This document shows positions 1 to 9,036 of a DNA stretch of 41,132 nt, in pieces. Location: the NCBI GenBank assembly GCA_003563055.1, contig PWSY01000056.1, forward strand, positions 1-41,132. The letters are read 5' to 3'. A model generated the notes under the pieces. The model was not told where the DNA came from, searched no databases, and was given only the letters and a program-made list of their open reading frames with translations. The number at the start of each line of letters is the position of its first letter. Position 1 is the stretch's first letter. This DNA is from Anaerolineaceae bacterium. GTDB lineage: Bacteria > Chloroflexota > Anaerolineae > Anaerolineales > Anaerolineaceae. The translations under genes were made by a program, and so were the position numbers.

Positions 1-47
1 GCTCATAAGATGCCTTTGGGTGAAGAAGGATTACAATGACCGGGAGG

Positions 48-1073
48 TCAAGACAGCGGCCAGGTGGGCAATACATCAATGTCATGCGGGCTGAAAGCCT
101 TGTGGACAAAGTGAAAATAAGCTGCACCAGCGATCATGGCAGCGTTATCCGTACATAAGGAAAGCGGAGGGATGTGAATAGGTCGTTTGCTTTGGGAGAG
201 TATTCTTTCACGTAGCCGCTTATTGGCTGAAACACCTCCTGCCACGATAATTTCCCGCACCTGGTGAGTATCTGCGGCGAAAAGCGTCTTTTCGACTAAA
301 ACATCCACGACTGCCTCCTGGAAACTGGCAGCAAGGTCCTCTATCGGCAGGTTTTTGGCCTCGGCCTGCAAGGATTCTACGGTTCTCAACACAGATGTTT
401 TAACACCGCTGAATGAGAAATCCCAGGTGCCTTCCATCATTGCCCGTGGAAAAGCGAAAGCTGTTGAACTACCTGAAAGGCTTGCCTTTTGGATGGAAGG
501 TCCGCCAGGGTAGGAGAGACCCAGCAGGCGGGCCACTTTATCAAAGGCCTCACCCGCTGCGTCATCTAAAGTGCCGCCAAGCCGTTCATATTGTAGGTGA
601 TCCTTCATCAGGACCAGATCACTATGTCCCCCGGATACCAGCAGTGCCAGCAAGGGAAAGTTTGGGGGTTGGTGTGGGGATGCATTGGCTGGATAAAGCC
701 AGGCAGAATAAATGTGGCCTTCCATATGATTGACCCCTATGAGGGGTTTTCTGGTTGCCAGGGCAATCCCTTTGGCCATATTCATCCCAACCACCAGTGA
801 CCCTGCCAGTCCCGGACCCTGAGTGACCGCGATGGCATCAATGTCCTGGATGGTGAGATGTGCTTGATGTAAAGCCTGTTCGACAATCGGATAAATAGCT
901 TTGACATGCTCCCGTGAAGCCAGCTCGGGAAACACGCCGCCATATTCGGCGTGGAGGTCGATTTGGCTGGCGACAACATTTGAGTGGATGACACGACCAT
1001 CACTAACCACCGATGCTGCAGTTTCATCACAGGAGGTTTCTATGCCGAGGATTCTTGCGGTAGGAAGAGACAT
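48..1073 (-). CDS. tsaD: tRNA N6-adenosine threonylcarbamoyltransferase TsaD
   Basis: Protein begins ILGIETSCDETAASVV and contains GVNHMEGH, VSGGHSDLVL and DDAAGEAFDKVARLLGLSYPGGP, all hallmark TsaD/Kae1 motifs. Confidence 0.97.
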   Translation of the reverse strand: MSLPTARILGIETSCDETAASVVSDGRVIHSNVVASQIDLHAEYGGVFPELASREHVKAIYPIVEQALHQAHLTIQDIDAIAVTQGPGLAGSLVVGMNMAKGIALATRKPLIGVNHMEGHIYSAWLYPANASPHQPPNFPLLALLVSGGHSDLVLMKDHLQYERLGGTLDDAAGEAFDKVARLLGLSYPGGPSIQKASLSGSSTAFAFPRAMMEGTWDFSFSGVKTSVLRTVESLQAEAKNLPIEDLAASFQEAVVDVLVEKTLFAADTHQVREIIVAGGVSANKRLRERILSQSKRPIHIPPLSLCTDNAAMIAGAAYFHFVHKAFSPHDIDVLPTWPLS

Positions 1074-1089
1074 TGCAGATCAATACCTT

Positions 1090-2322
1090 TCAATTAACAG
1101 GTAGAACGAGGTTCATTGGATAATCGACAAATTTCTCGAACTGGCCCTGTGGAGTGACAAAATAGGTGTCTTCCAATCGAACGCCCATGCCTTTTTCAGG
1201 ATAATACAAACCAGGTTCAACCGTAAACACAGAGCCTGGAACGAGTTCGTTGGAGGGATCATCTTTGCGACTGAACCAGGGTTTCTCATGGATGTTTAAA
1301 CCCACCCCATGCCCAAGTGAATGAACATAACCCGCTTCAATTGCCGGGTCCTGACGGATTGTGGCATGACCCAGGCCCTCGAAAAGTTCACAGGTCCGGT
1401 TTTGAAAATGGGCGGCATTTTTTCCGATTTCAAGCTCTGAGACAACCTGCTGATACACAGACTTGACCTGGTTGTAAAGAGATTGTGCTTCCTGTGAGGC
1501 ATAGCCAAGGCACCATGTCCGGGTGAAGTCATAAAAATAACCGCCGCCCTTCTCACAGGGGAAAATATCAAAGACAATCGTCTGTCCTAATGTGATGGGG
1601 TCATTGAGTGTGCCACTGCTATGGGGTACCCCCGAATCACGCCCGATGGCAAAAATGGTGTCCTCGGGGTTTTCAAGGCCGTATTCAGCCAACCACAGGT
1701 TGATGTGGTTTTTGACATCGCCGATGGTCAACGGCGTCTGGTTGGATTTCAGCAGTGTCTCATTGCTGATTGTTTGGCTGGCAAGAAAATTCTCCACCCG
1801 TGAAACAACAGCCATGACGACTTTGCCCATCTCGCGAATTCTTTCGAGTTCTTCGGGTTCTTTGGTGGCCATGGCCTGTAACAAAACAGAATCCTCCATA
1901 TCGCCATGGAAAACCAAACCTGGCAACAAGGTCTGAAGCTTATTGAGCATTGAAAAAAGTTTTCCGGCATCGGTTTTTCCGTACACCAGAACTTTTCCTT
2001 CAGTCAGTCCTATTTCCGTAAAAATATGTTTATATAGTAAAGCATGGGCGATAAGGCGGTCCCCTTTAGCCAGCTTGAGCCTTTCTTTAAGGGGATATTT
2101 GCTGTAATTAAGGGTCTCTAAACCCGTCCGTTTGGCTTCATCACGTTCCATCGGTGCGTGGCAAAGGATGGCCTTTTCATCGACTCGTTTGATCACATCT
2201 GCCTGGGTCATGTGGCCACCGCCAGTCATGTAAACCATTGGCGGATTATGTTGTGCCGGGCCTGTGATCCAGATTGCATCAGCCTGGTTTTCTTTGAGCA
2301 AGTGATCAAGATCAGATTTCAT
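1090..2322 (-). CDS. M24 family Xaa-Pro aminopeptidase-like metallopeptidase
   Basis: C-terminal pita-bread motifs GYFYDFTRTW, HSLGHGVGLNIHEKP and FTVEPGLYYP with metal-ligand D/D/H/E/E pattern. Confidence 0.9.
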   Translation of the reverse strand: MKSDLDHLLKENQADAIWITGPAQHNPPMVYMTGGGHMTQADVIKRVDEKAILCHAPMERDEAKRTGLETLNYSKYPLKERLKLAKGDRLIAHALLYKHIFTEIGLTEGKVLVYGKTDAGKLFSMLNKLQTLLPGLVFHGDMEDSVLLQAMATKEPEELERIREMGKVVMAVVSRVENFLASQTISNETLLKSNQTPLTIGDVKNHINLWLAEYGLENPEDTIFAIGRDSGVPHSSGTLNDPITLGQTIVFDIFPCEKGGGYFYDFTRTWCLGYASQEAQSLYNQVKSVYQQVVSELEIGKNAAHFQNRTCELFEGLGHATIRQDPAIEAGYVHSLGHGVGLNIHEKPWFSRKDDPSNELVPGSVFTVEPGLYYPEKGMGVRLEDTYFVTPQGQFEKFVDYPMNLVLPVN

Positions 2323-2378
2323 ATGTTTGTTACCTCTGTGTGGTTCTGCATCATCGTATTGAACGGATTCAGTTTACT

Positions 2379-3749
2379 TCACATCTTGGGCTTTTCTAAA
2401 ATGGAGACCAGTTTACGAAGGAGAACGGCTTCCTGTTCAGGGAGAACGGTGCGTGGGTCCAGTAATACCCGGTTATCCTCGATTCGGGCGATGATGGGTG
2501 GTTGAGATTGTCTCAGCGCTTGCATTAATTCATCTGGCTTTGATGGATGTAACGCCAGCAGAAAGGTGGGCATTTCTTCTGTGGGCAGGCTGCCGCCACC
2601 AACGGTTGAATGCCCCGGGATAACCTCACCTGCTCCCAGGTATTCTCTCCAGCTGTCTGCAGTCGACCTGATCGATTCAATAGGCTTGGCAATCATCTGC
2701 CAGATGGGAATGGTTGCTGTGACTTCATCTTTGAGATAATGGGTTAATGTCGTCGTGATGCCAGCCAGAGTCAATTTGCCAGCCCGGAGCGCCCTGGCCA
2801 GTGGGTGTTTTCGGATTGGTTTCATTAAACCTTCTTTGCCGATAATGATGCCCGCCTGAGGTCCGCCTAGTAGTTTGTCCCCTGAAAAACAAACCAGGTC
2901 ACAACCGGCTCCCACAGACTCCTGGATGGTGGGCTCATGGGCTAAACCGTAATCAGCACTGTCGAGAAAGGCCCCAGAACCCAAATCATGCACAACAGGA
3001 ACATCATAACGGTGGGACACAGCTACTATTTCAGCCAATGTTGGTTCGCTATGAAACCCGATCAGTTTAAAGTTAGAATGATGGGCAATCAAGACCAGTG
3101 CGATGGGTTTCTCTGCCAGCATATTCTCAAAATCGTACAGGTGGACTCGGTTGGTTGTGCCAATCTCTACCAGGTTAGCGTTTGATTGTCGCATCACATC
3201 GGGGATTCGAAAACCACCGCCAATTTCTACCAATTGTGTCCGAGAAACGAGTACATTTTTTGTTTCAGCCAGGGCAGAAAGAACCAGCAAGATTGCCCCG
3301 GCATTATTATTAACCACGAAACCGGTCTCAGCCCCGGTTAGTTGGGAGAGAAGGCGATCTGCATGAATTGACCGTTTTCCTCGTTTGCCGGTTTCAAGGT
3401 TGAATTCCAGGTTCGTGTACCCGGCAGCAATTTCTACAATTTCGCTTCGGGTAGCACTGCTGAGCGGTGCTCGGCCCAGGTTGGTGTGAAGAATAACACC
3501 TGAGGCATTGATCACTGGGGTCAAGGTTGGAGACAACCAGGTTTCCAACTGGGATTGGACAGAGTTGATCATCTCTGAATCGCTGGGCAAGGGACTGTCT
3601 TGATGGATGATCTTCTGGCGGATATTTTCCAAGGTGCCACGTAATGCTTGAACACATAATGGCCTGCCGTATGTCAGGACAAGTTGCTGTACTTTTGGAT
3701 CTTGTAATAGATGGTCCATCGAGGGTATCTGGCTGAGGTCAGGCATCAA
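2379..3749 (-). CDS. selA: L-seryl-tRNA(Sec) selenium transferase
   Basis: VINASGVILHTNLGRAPLS, TNLEFNLETGKRG, VVNNNAGAILL and PLP-lysine motif CFSGDKLLGGPQAGIIIG; full length about 456 aa. Confidence 0.93.
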   Translation of the reverse strand: MMPDLSQIPSMDHLLQDPKVQQLVLTYGRPLCVQALRGTLENIRQKIIHQDSPLPSDSEMINSVQSQLETWLSPTLTPVINASGVILHTNLGRAPLSSATRSEIVEIAAGYTNLEFNLETGKRGKRSIHADRLLSQLTGAETGFVVNNNAGAILLVLSALAETKNVLVSRTQLVEIGGGFRIPDVMRQSNANLVEIGTTNRVHLYDFENMLAEKPIALVLIAHHSNFKLIGFHSEPTLAEIVAVSHRYDVPVVHDLGSGAFLDSADYGLAHEPTIQESVGAGCDLVCFSGDKLLGGPQAGIIIGKEGLMKPIRKHPLARALRAGKLTLAGITTTLTHYLKDEVTATIPIWQMIAKPIESIRSTADSWREYLGAGEVIPGHSTVGGGSLPTEEMPTFLLALHPSKPDELMQALRQSQPPIIARIEDNRVLLDPRTVLPEQEAVLLRKLVSILEKPKM

Positions 3750-3776
3750 TTTTCTTTTCTATAGGATTGTCAAGGT

Positions 3777-4187
3777 TTAGATATCTTGTTTAGGACTCCA
3801 CCGGCTACGTTCAAACAGTCTCAGCAAGAATTCGATCAATGCGAAAACTCCCGCAAGGATCAGGGCCAACCCGGGTGTCAACACACGGCCAAGTTGCAAC
3901 CAGGCGATGGTGCTGCCGAAAACACCCACCCACAACGCCTGTCTCAGGATGACGATATCTGCCACTGGGGGATCGCTTGGAAATCGTTTGTTAAGGTAAT
4001 ATGTGATGGGAAGTGAGGGGCCTGTCAAGGCTAGAACACCCAGGAAGAAGAACAACCAGCGGGGTCCAAGTGTGGGTACGGTGTTTTGAATGACGATTAA
4101 AAGACCACCCCAGCCAATAAGGGTCAGTATCAAAGAAAGCGGTAAATAAATTGCCAAAAATTTTTGCAGGCCAGTTTTCATAAGCAT
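3777..4187 (-). CDS. hypothetical membrane protein (about 4 hydrophobic segments)
   Basis: 136-aa ORF with several hydrophobic stretches, directly downstream of nothing else on this strand; no family recognised. Confidence 0.65.
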   Translation of the reverse strand: MLMKTGLQKFLAIYLPLSLILTLIGWGGLLIVIQNTVPTLGPRWLFFFLGVLALTGPSLPITYYLNKRFPSDPPVADIVILRQALWVGVFGSTIAWLQLGRVLTPGLALILAGVFALIEFLLRLFERSRWSPKQDI

Positions 4188-4308
4188 ATCCTCAAATTAT
4201 TATTGTAATCCATTTATCTTGTGCTGTGCGAGATAATATGAGCTCAGCAGATATGATGCCAGGTCTTTATATTAATTCTATCCAAAGAGGTTCAGAATAC
4301 GGTAAAAT

Positions 4309-5169
4309 TTGGCCTTAACAAAGGAGCTGTTGAAGTGGATGATGAAAAATAATTACATAGCCATTGACATTGGGATGACGAATATCGATCTTGTGGTGGA
4401 TGATGGCATAAACCTTACCAGGTATATGCTGGAGAACAAACACGAAAAAGCTGTTGACCAGGTACGCCAGGCGCTCTCGCTTGTCAGTGATGAGATTCCC
4501 CCATTGTTGACTATCGGTGTGACGGGCGGTAGATACCGGGACCTGCCAGAATATGTGGATGGGTACCGGATCGAAAAAGTTGACGAGATGTTTGCGTTGG
4601 GTCTGGGGGGCTTGGCACTGGCAAAACGAGACGCGGGGTTGGTCGTCAGTGCTGGTACGGGATCCGCCATGGTGGCAGCGCGAGAGGGGACAGGGTCTCA
4701 TGTAACCGGTTCGGCGGTGGGTGGAGGGACCTTATTAGGCCTGTCAAAACTAATTTTGGGTACATGTGACGTTGCGGCTATTGATCACCTGGCATTGGCT
4801 GGAGATGCCGCTAATGTAGATATCATGTTAAACGAAGCAGTCGGTGGTGAGGTAGGACGCCTGCCAGCACATGCCAATGCGGTCAATCTTGGTAAATTGT
4901 CAGGCAATGGACACTTCACTAACGAAGACCTGGCGGCTGGGTTGGTGCGATTGGTGGCGCAGGTGATTGCGGTGATTGCGATCAACGCAGCAGACGCCGA
5001 GGGCCTTGCGGAGATCATCATGGTTGGGCACTTGATAGATTTGAAGTCTATCTGCCAAGAGATTGCACTGGTGGGTGAATTTTACAAACGTTCCTTTACC
5101 ATGCCTGAAAACCCTGGATTTGGGACAGCCATGGGCGTGCTGAAGGCTTTGAAAAAGGATTTAATCTAA
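4309..5169 (+). CDS. type II pantothenate kinase-like protein (ASKHA fold)
   Basis: IAIDIGMTNIDLV phosphate-binding motif, VSAGTGSAMVAA, GSAVGGGTLLGLSKLI and GFGTAMGVLKAL resemble CoaW-type pantothenate kinases. Start may be the ATG encoding MMKNNYIAID. Confidence 0.8.
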   Translation: MALTKELLKWMMKNNYIAIDIGMTNIDLVVDDGINLTRYMLENKHEKAVDQVRQALSLVSDEIPPLLTIGVTGGRYRDLPEYVDGYRIEKVDEMFALGLGGLALAKRDAGLVVSAGTGSAMVAAREGTGSHVTGSAVGGGTLLGLSKLILGTCDVAAIDHLALAGDAANVDIMLNEAVGGEVGRLPAHANAVNLGKLSGNGHFTNEDLAAGLVRLVAQVIAVIAINAADAEGLAEIIMVGHLIDLKSICQEIALVGEFYKRSFTMPENPGFGTAMGVLKALKKDLI

Positions 5170-5236
5170 GAGTTTGAACTCAGGAATTACGAGAAATTTT
5201 TGTCATGATGATGGATGATCAATTTCCAGGGAAAAA

Positions 5237-5265
5237 TTGACTTATGTAATCTAATATGATAGTAT
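5237..5265 (+). promoter_or_regulatory. sigma70-type promoter for the SAM riboswitch/metH transcript
   Basis: TTGACT (5237-5242), 17-nt spacer, TAGTAT (5260-5265), about 17 nt upstream of the riboswitch aptamer. Confidence 0.65.
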
Positions 5266-5281
5266 TTGTCTGAATGCCAGA

Positions 5282-5392
5282 CTCATCAAGAGAGGTGGAG
5301 GGACCGGCCCACTGAAACCTCGGCAACCACGATCGATCATCGCAGGTGCTAACTCCGGCAGATTCCCGGGTGGGGAATATCTGGAAGATGAG
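5282..5392 (+). promoter_or_regulatory. SAM-I (S-box) riboswitch aptamer
   Basis: CTCATCAAGAGAGGTGGAGGGACCGGCCC...TGAAACCTCGGCAACC...GGTGCTAACTCC...GAAGATGAG matches the SAM-I consensus. P1 is CTCATC (5282-5287) with GATGAG (5387-5392). It lies directly upstream of metH. Confidence 0.95.
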
Positions 5393-5417
5393 GTGATGTG
5401 ACCGCCAGGTACTAACG

Positions 5418-5446
5418 CCTCTCATCAAATGAGAGGTAAATTTTTT
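5418..5446 (+). terminator. riboswitch expression-platform intrinsic terminator
   Basis: CCTCTCAT-CAA-ATGAGAGG hairpin (5418-5436) followed by TAAATTTTTT. Confidence 0.88.
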
Positions 5447-5491
5447 AAAAAATAAGTGATTGTTTAAAATACAACTTTGGAAGGAAAAGGA

Positions 5492-8400
5492 ATGGCACCA
5501 AAACCTAAGCAATTTACCAACCGGCGCTTTTTGGACACTTTGGAAAGGCATGTCTTGCTGTTTGATGGCGCCATGGGCACCAATCTTGACCGACAAAACC
5601 TGACAGCATCACACTTTGGTGGCGAGCAAACAGAAGGTTGCAATGATTACCTGGTCATCACTTACCCCCAGGCTGTGGAGAAGGTTCATCGATCGTTTTT
5701 AGCAGCGGGTGCGGATGTCATCCAAACGGATTCCTTCCGGGCGAATCGCCTTACCCTATCTGATTTTGGACTGGGCGAACGGGTAAACGAAATCAACCGG
5801 GCATCAGCTTTGCTAGCGAGGCGGGTCGCGGATGGGTTCTCAACTCCAGAAAGACCACGTTTTGTGGCTGGTTCAATGGGTCCCAGTGGGAAATTGATCT
5901 CGGTTGAAGACCCGGAGATGTCGGACATCCGATTTGAGGATTTGGTGGATGTGTTCTGCGAGCAGGCCGAGGGACTGATAGAAGGTGGGGTTGACTTGCT
6001 CTTGATCGAAACCTCCCAGGATATTTTGGAAGTCAAAGCCGCAATTTTGGGCATTAAGCTTGCTTTTGACAAAACCGGCCAAATTTTGCCCATCCAAGCA
6101 CAAATTACTATGGACACGACCGGGCGAATGCTCTTGGGTACAGATATTGCGGCCGCTTGCGCGATTCTTGAAGATATGGGCATTGATGTGATTGGGTTAA
6201 ACTGCTCGACCGGCCCGGATTATATGCGTGAACCCATCCGGTATTTAACTGAAAATTCGCATTTGCCCGTGTCTTGCATTCCCAATGCAGGGTTGCCTTT
6301 AAATGTGGACGGACAGGCGGTTTATCCAATGGAACCGGAACCATTTTCCAAAATACTGTTGGAATTTGTCCATGATTACGGCGTTCAGGTGGTGGGGGGA
6401 TGTTGCGGTACCCGGGAGGAACATATTCAACGGATCAACGAAGGAATAAACCGTGACCGGCCAAAACCTCCTGTACCCAATCAGGTAGCAATGCTCGCCT
6501 CGCCCGTCCAGGCAGTGCCGATGATGCAAACCCCAGCGCCATTCTTGATTGGTGAACGGCTTAATGCACAGGGCTCGCGACGTTTTAAAAGTCTCATCTT
6601 GGAAGAAGATTACGATACGATTGTTGAAATGGGACGGGAACAGGTCGAAAGCGGCGCGCATGGATTGGATATCTGTGTGGCGCTGACAGAAAGCGCCAAC
6701 GAAGCAGAATTAATGGCAGCCCTGGTTAAAAAATTGGCAAATGCTGTGCCGGTGCCATTGGTAATTGATTCGACAGAGGTTGATGTTATTGAAGCGGCCT
6801 TGAAAGCGAACCCTGGTCGTGCGCTGATAAATTCTACCCATCTTGAATCTGGCCCTGAGCGAGCCGGACAGATCTTTTCATTGGCGAAGCAATTTAATGC
6901 TGCAGTGATCGTCCTGACGATAGATGAAGATGGTATGGCCAAGACGGTGGATCATAAATTGGCGGTTGCCAAACGGATATTTGAACTGGCTGTTCACAAA
7001 TATGGTTTGAAGCCTGAAGACCTTGTCTATGATGCGCTCACCTTTACCCTCGCGACAGGGGATGTGGAACTGGCTGATTCGGCCACCCAGACCTTGGAAG
7101 GCATTCGGAAAATTAAACATGAGCTCCCTGGTGTATTGACATCGCTGGGCTTGAGTAATGTCTCTTTTGGTCTTTCGCGACCGGCTCGGGCGGTCATCAA
7201 TAGTGTCATGCTGTATCATGCTATAGAAGCCGGGTTGGATATGGCAATTGTCAATCCAGCACATATCAAACCCTATGCAGAGATTCCTGAAAAGGAGCGC
7301 CAGTTGGCTGAAGACCTTATTTATCACAGGCATGAAGATAGCCTGGCGAAGCTCATTGCACATTTTGAGACGATGGATGATGTGGGTGAAGATAAGCGCA
7401 GCAGCCAAGTGAACCTTGAGGCCATGTCAGCAGAAGAGCGCTTGCACTGGCGTATTCTACACCGCCATAAAGCTGAAGTGGAAAAGGATATTGATCTGAT
7501 TCTGGAGAGAGAAGAAAATTTGCCCCAATCCGCAATAGCTGTGAAGATCCTCAACGAGGTGCTTTTGCCTGCGATGAAAGAAGTTGGGGATAAATTTGGC
7601 AGTGGGGAATTGATATTACCCTTCGTGCTTCAAAGCGCTGAAGTGATGAAGATTGCAGTAAGCCATCTGGAGAACTTCCTTGAAAAAAAGGAGGGGACAA
7701 CAAAAGGCAAACTCGTGCTGGCAACGGTGTATGGTGATGTACATGACATTGGTAAAAACTTGGTCAAGACCATCCTGTCCAATAACGGCTATAGCGTCCT
7801 TGACCTGGGCAAACAGGTGCCGGCTGAGACGATTATTAATCGGGCTGTGGAGGAAGGGGCAGATGCCGTTGGGTTGAGCGCTTTGTTGGTGAGCACCAGT
7901 AAACAAATGCCATTGATTGTGAATGAAATGGATCGCCGTGGATTGGAGATCCCGGTGCTTATAGGAGGGGCCGCGATTAACCCTCGTTTTGGTAAACGTA
8001 TTTTGATGACCGAGCAGGGACATTATTATGGTCCAGGAGTGTTCTACTGCAAGGATGCTTTTGAAGGTCTTTCAACGATGGATGCATTGATGGCTCCTGA
8101 CACGCGCGAGGCATTAATCCAGGGCATTCAGCAAGCAGCTGATTTTGAACTGGGGAGAGATCTGGCGAAGCGTCGCAGGCCGGTGGGTAAACGGGATATG
8201 AAGCAGGTGGTGCATCTGGATGATCTACCTGCAGCGCCTCATTGGGGACCTCACCTGGTTAAGCAAATGCCGTTAAAGATGGTTGGAGAGCATCTCGCTA
8301 TTAATGAACTCTATCGACTTTCCTGGGGTGCTAAGAATGCGCATGGTGAAGAATGGGAAAAAATTCAGGTTGAATTTGACCAAAGACTGGCGCGTATGCG

Positions 8401-9019
8401 TAAAGCAGCTGAAAAAGAGGGCTGGCTGGAACCTCAAGGCGTATATGGTTACTGGCCCTGCCAGTCAGAGGGAGATTCGCTGAGAGTCTATCATCCTGAT
8501 ACAGTGGGCCAGGCGGATCCAGAGGTTCTATATCGGTTTGATTTTCCAAGACAGGAGTCTTCGCCGGGTCTTTGCCTGGCAGATTATTTTGCACCAGTGG
8601 ATTCCAACAAGATAGATGTGGTTGCTTTCCAGGTGGTGACTGTAGGAAATAGAGCAACACACCGATTTGAGGAATTGGAAGAAGCAGGGGAATATACGGA
8701 GGCGTATTTCCTGCATGGATTGGCGGTCCAAATAGCGGAAGCAGCAGCTGATTACCTGCATGCCCATATCCGACGTGAGTTAAAATTAGCCCCTGATCGT
8801 GGGAAGCGTTATTCGTGGGGGTATCCTGCCATCCCTGAACTGGAAGATCACCTAAAAGTGTTTGACCTATTAAAGGTTGAAGCCAGACTGGGTATGCAGT
8901 TGACCTCTGCTTACCAACTTGTCCCTGAGCAATCTACAGCAGCTATCATTGTTCACCATCCTGACGCCAAATATTTCAATGTTGGCACCAGCCGCATTGA
9001 GCAGCTTCTCCAAAAATAA
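5492..9019 (+). CDS. metH: cobalamin-dependent methionine synthase (Hcy, pterin, B12 and activation domains)
   Basis: Zinc site GLNCSTGP...GGCCGTREEH, pterin domain FLIGERLNAQGSRRFK, B12 motif GDVHDIGKNLVKTIL and reactivation domain RYSWGYPAIPELEDH...HHPDAKYFNVG. ATG at 5492 preceded by GGAAGGAAAAGG; the track starts at an upstream TTG (5477). Confidence 0.97.
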   Translation: MAPKPKQFTNRRFLDTLERHVLLFDGAMGTNLDRQNLTASHFGGEQTEGCNDYLVITYPQAVEKVHRSFLAAGADVIQTDSFRANRLTLSDFGLGERVNEINRASALLARRVADGFSTPERPRFVAGSMGPSGKLISVEDPEMSDIRFEDLVDVFCEQAEGLIEGGVDLLLIETSQDILEVKAAILGIKLAFDKTGQILPIQAQITMDTTGRMLLGTDIAAACAILEDMGIDVIGLNCSTGPDYMREPIRYLTENSHLPVSCIPNAGLPLNVDGQAVYPMEPEPFSKILLEFVHDYGVQVVGGCCGTREEHIQRINEGINRDRPKPPVPNQVAMLASPVQAVPMMQTPAPFLIGERLNAQGSRRFKSLILEEDYDTIVEMGREQVESGAHGLDICVALTESANEAELMAALVKKLANAVPVPLVIDSTEVDVIEAALKANPGRALINSTHLESGPERAGQIFSLAKQFNAAVIVLTIDEDGMAKTVDHKLAVAKRIFELAVHKYGLKPEDLVYDALTFTLATGDVELADSATQTLEGIRKIKHELPGVLTSLGLSNVSFGLSRPARAVINSVMLYHAIEAGLDMAIVNPAHIKPYAEIPEKERQLAEDLIYHRHEDSLAKLIAHFETMDDVGEDKRSSQVNLEAMSAEERLHWRILHRHKAEVEKDIDLILEREENLPQSAIAVKILNEVLLPAMKEVGDKFGSGELILPFVLQSAEVMKIAVSHLENFLEKKEGTTKGKLVLATVYGDVHDIGKNLVKTILSNNGYSVLDLGKQVPAETIINRAVEEGADAVGLSALLVSTSKQMPLIVNEMDRRGLEIPVLIGGAAINPRFGKRILMTEQGHYYGPGVFYCKDAFEGLSTMDALMAPDTREALIQGIQQAADFELGRDLAKRRRPVGKRDMKQVVHLDDLPAAPHWGPHLVKQMPLKMVGEHLAINELYRLSWGAKNAHGEEWEKIQVEFDQRLARMRKAAEKEGWLEPQGVYGYWPCQSEGDSLRVYHPDTVGQADPEVLYRFDFPRQESSPGLCLADYFAPVDSNKIDVVAFQVVTVGNRATHRFEELEEAGEYTEAYFLHGLAVQIAEAAADYLHAHIRRELKLAPDRGKRYSWGYPAIPELEDHLKVFDLLKVEARLGMQLTSAYQLVPEQSTAAIIVHHPDAKYFNVGTSRIEQLLQK

Positions 9020-9036
9020 TTAGCAGAAAGGCAGTC

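Noticed and set aside
413-733. 106-aa plus-strand ORF opposite tsaD
   Set aside because: Antisense to a highly conserved gene, with low-complexity composition.
5686-7408. Long antisense ORFs opposite metH (165 aa, 120 aa, 176 aa and others)
   Set aside because: Lie fully inside the confident metH frame, are Ser/Thr/Ile-rich shadow translations and show no recognisable family.
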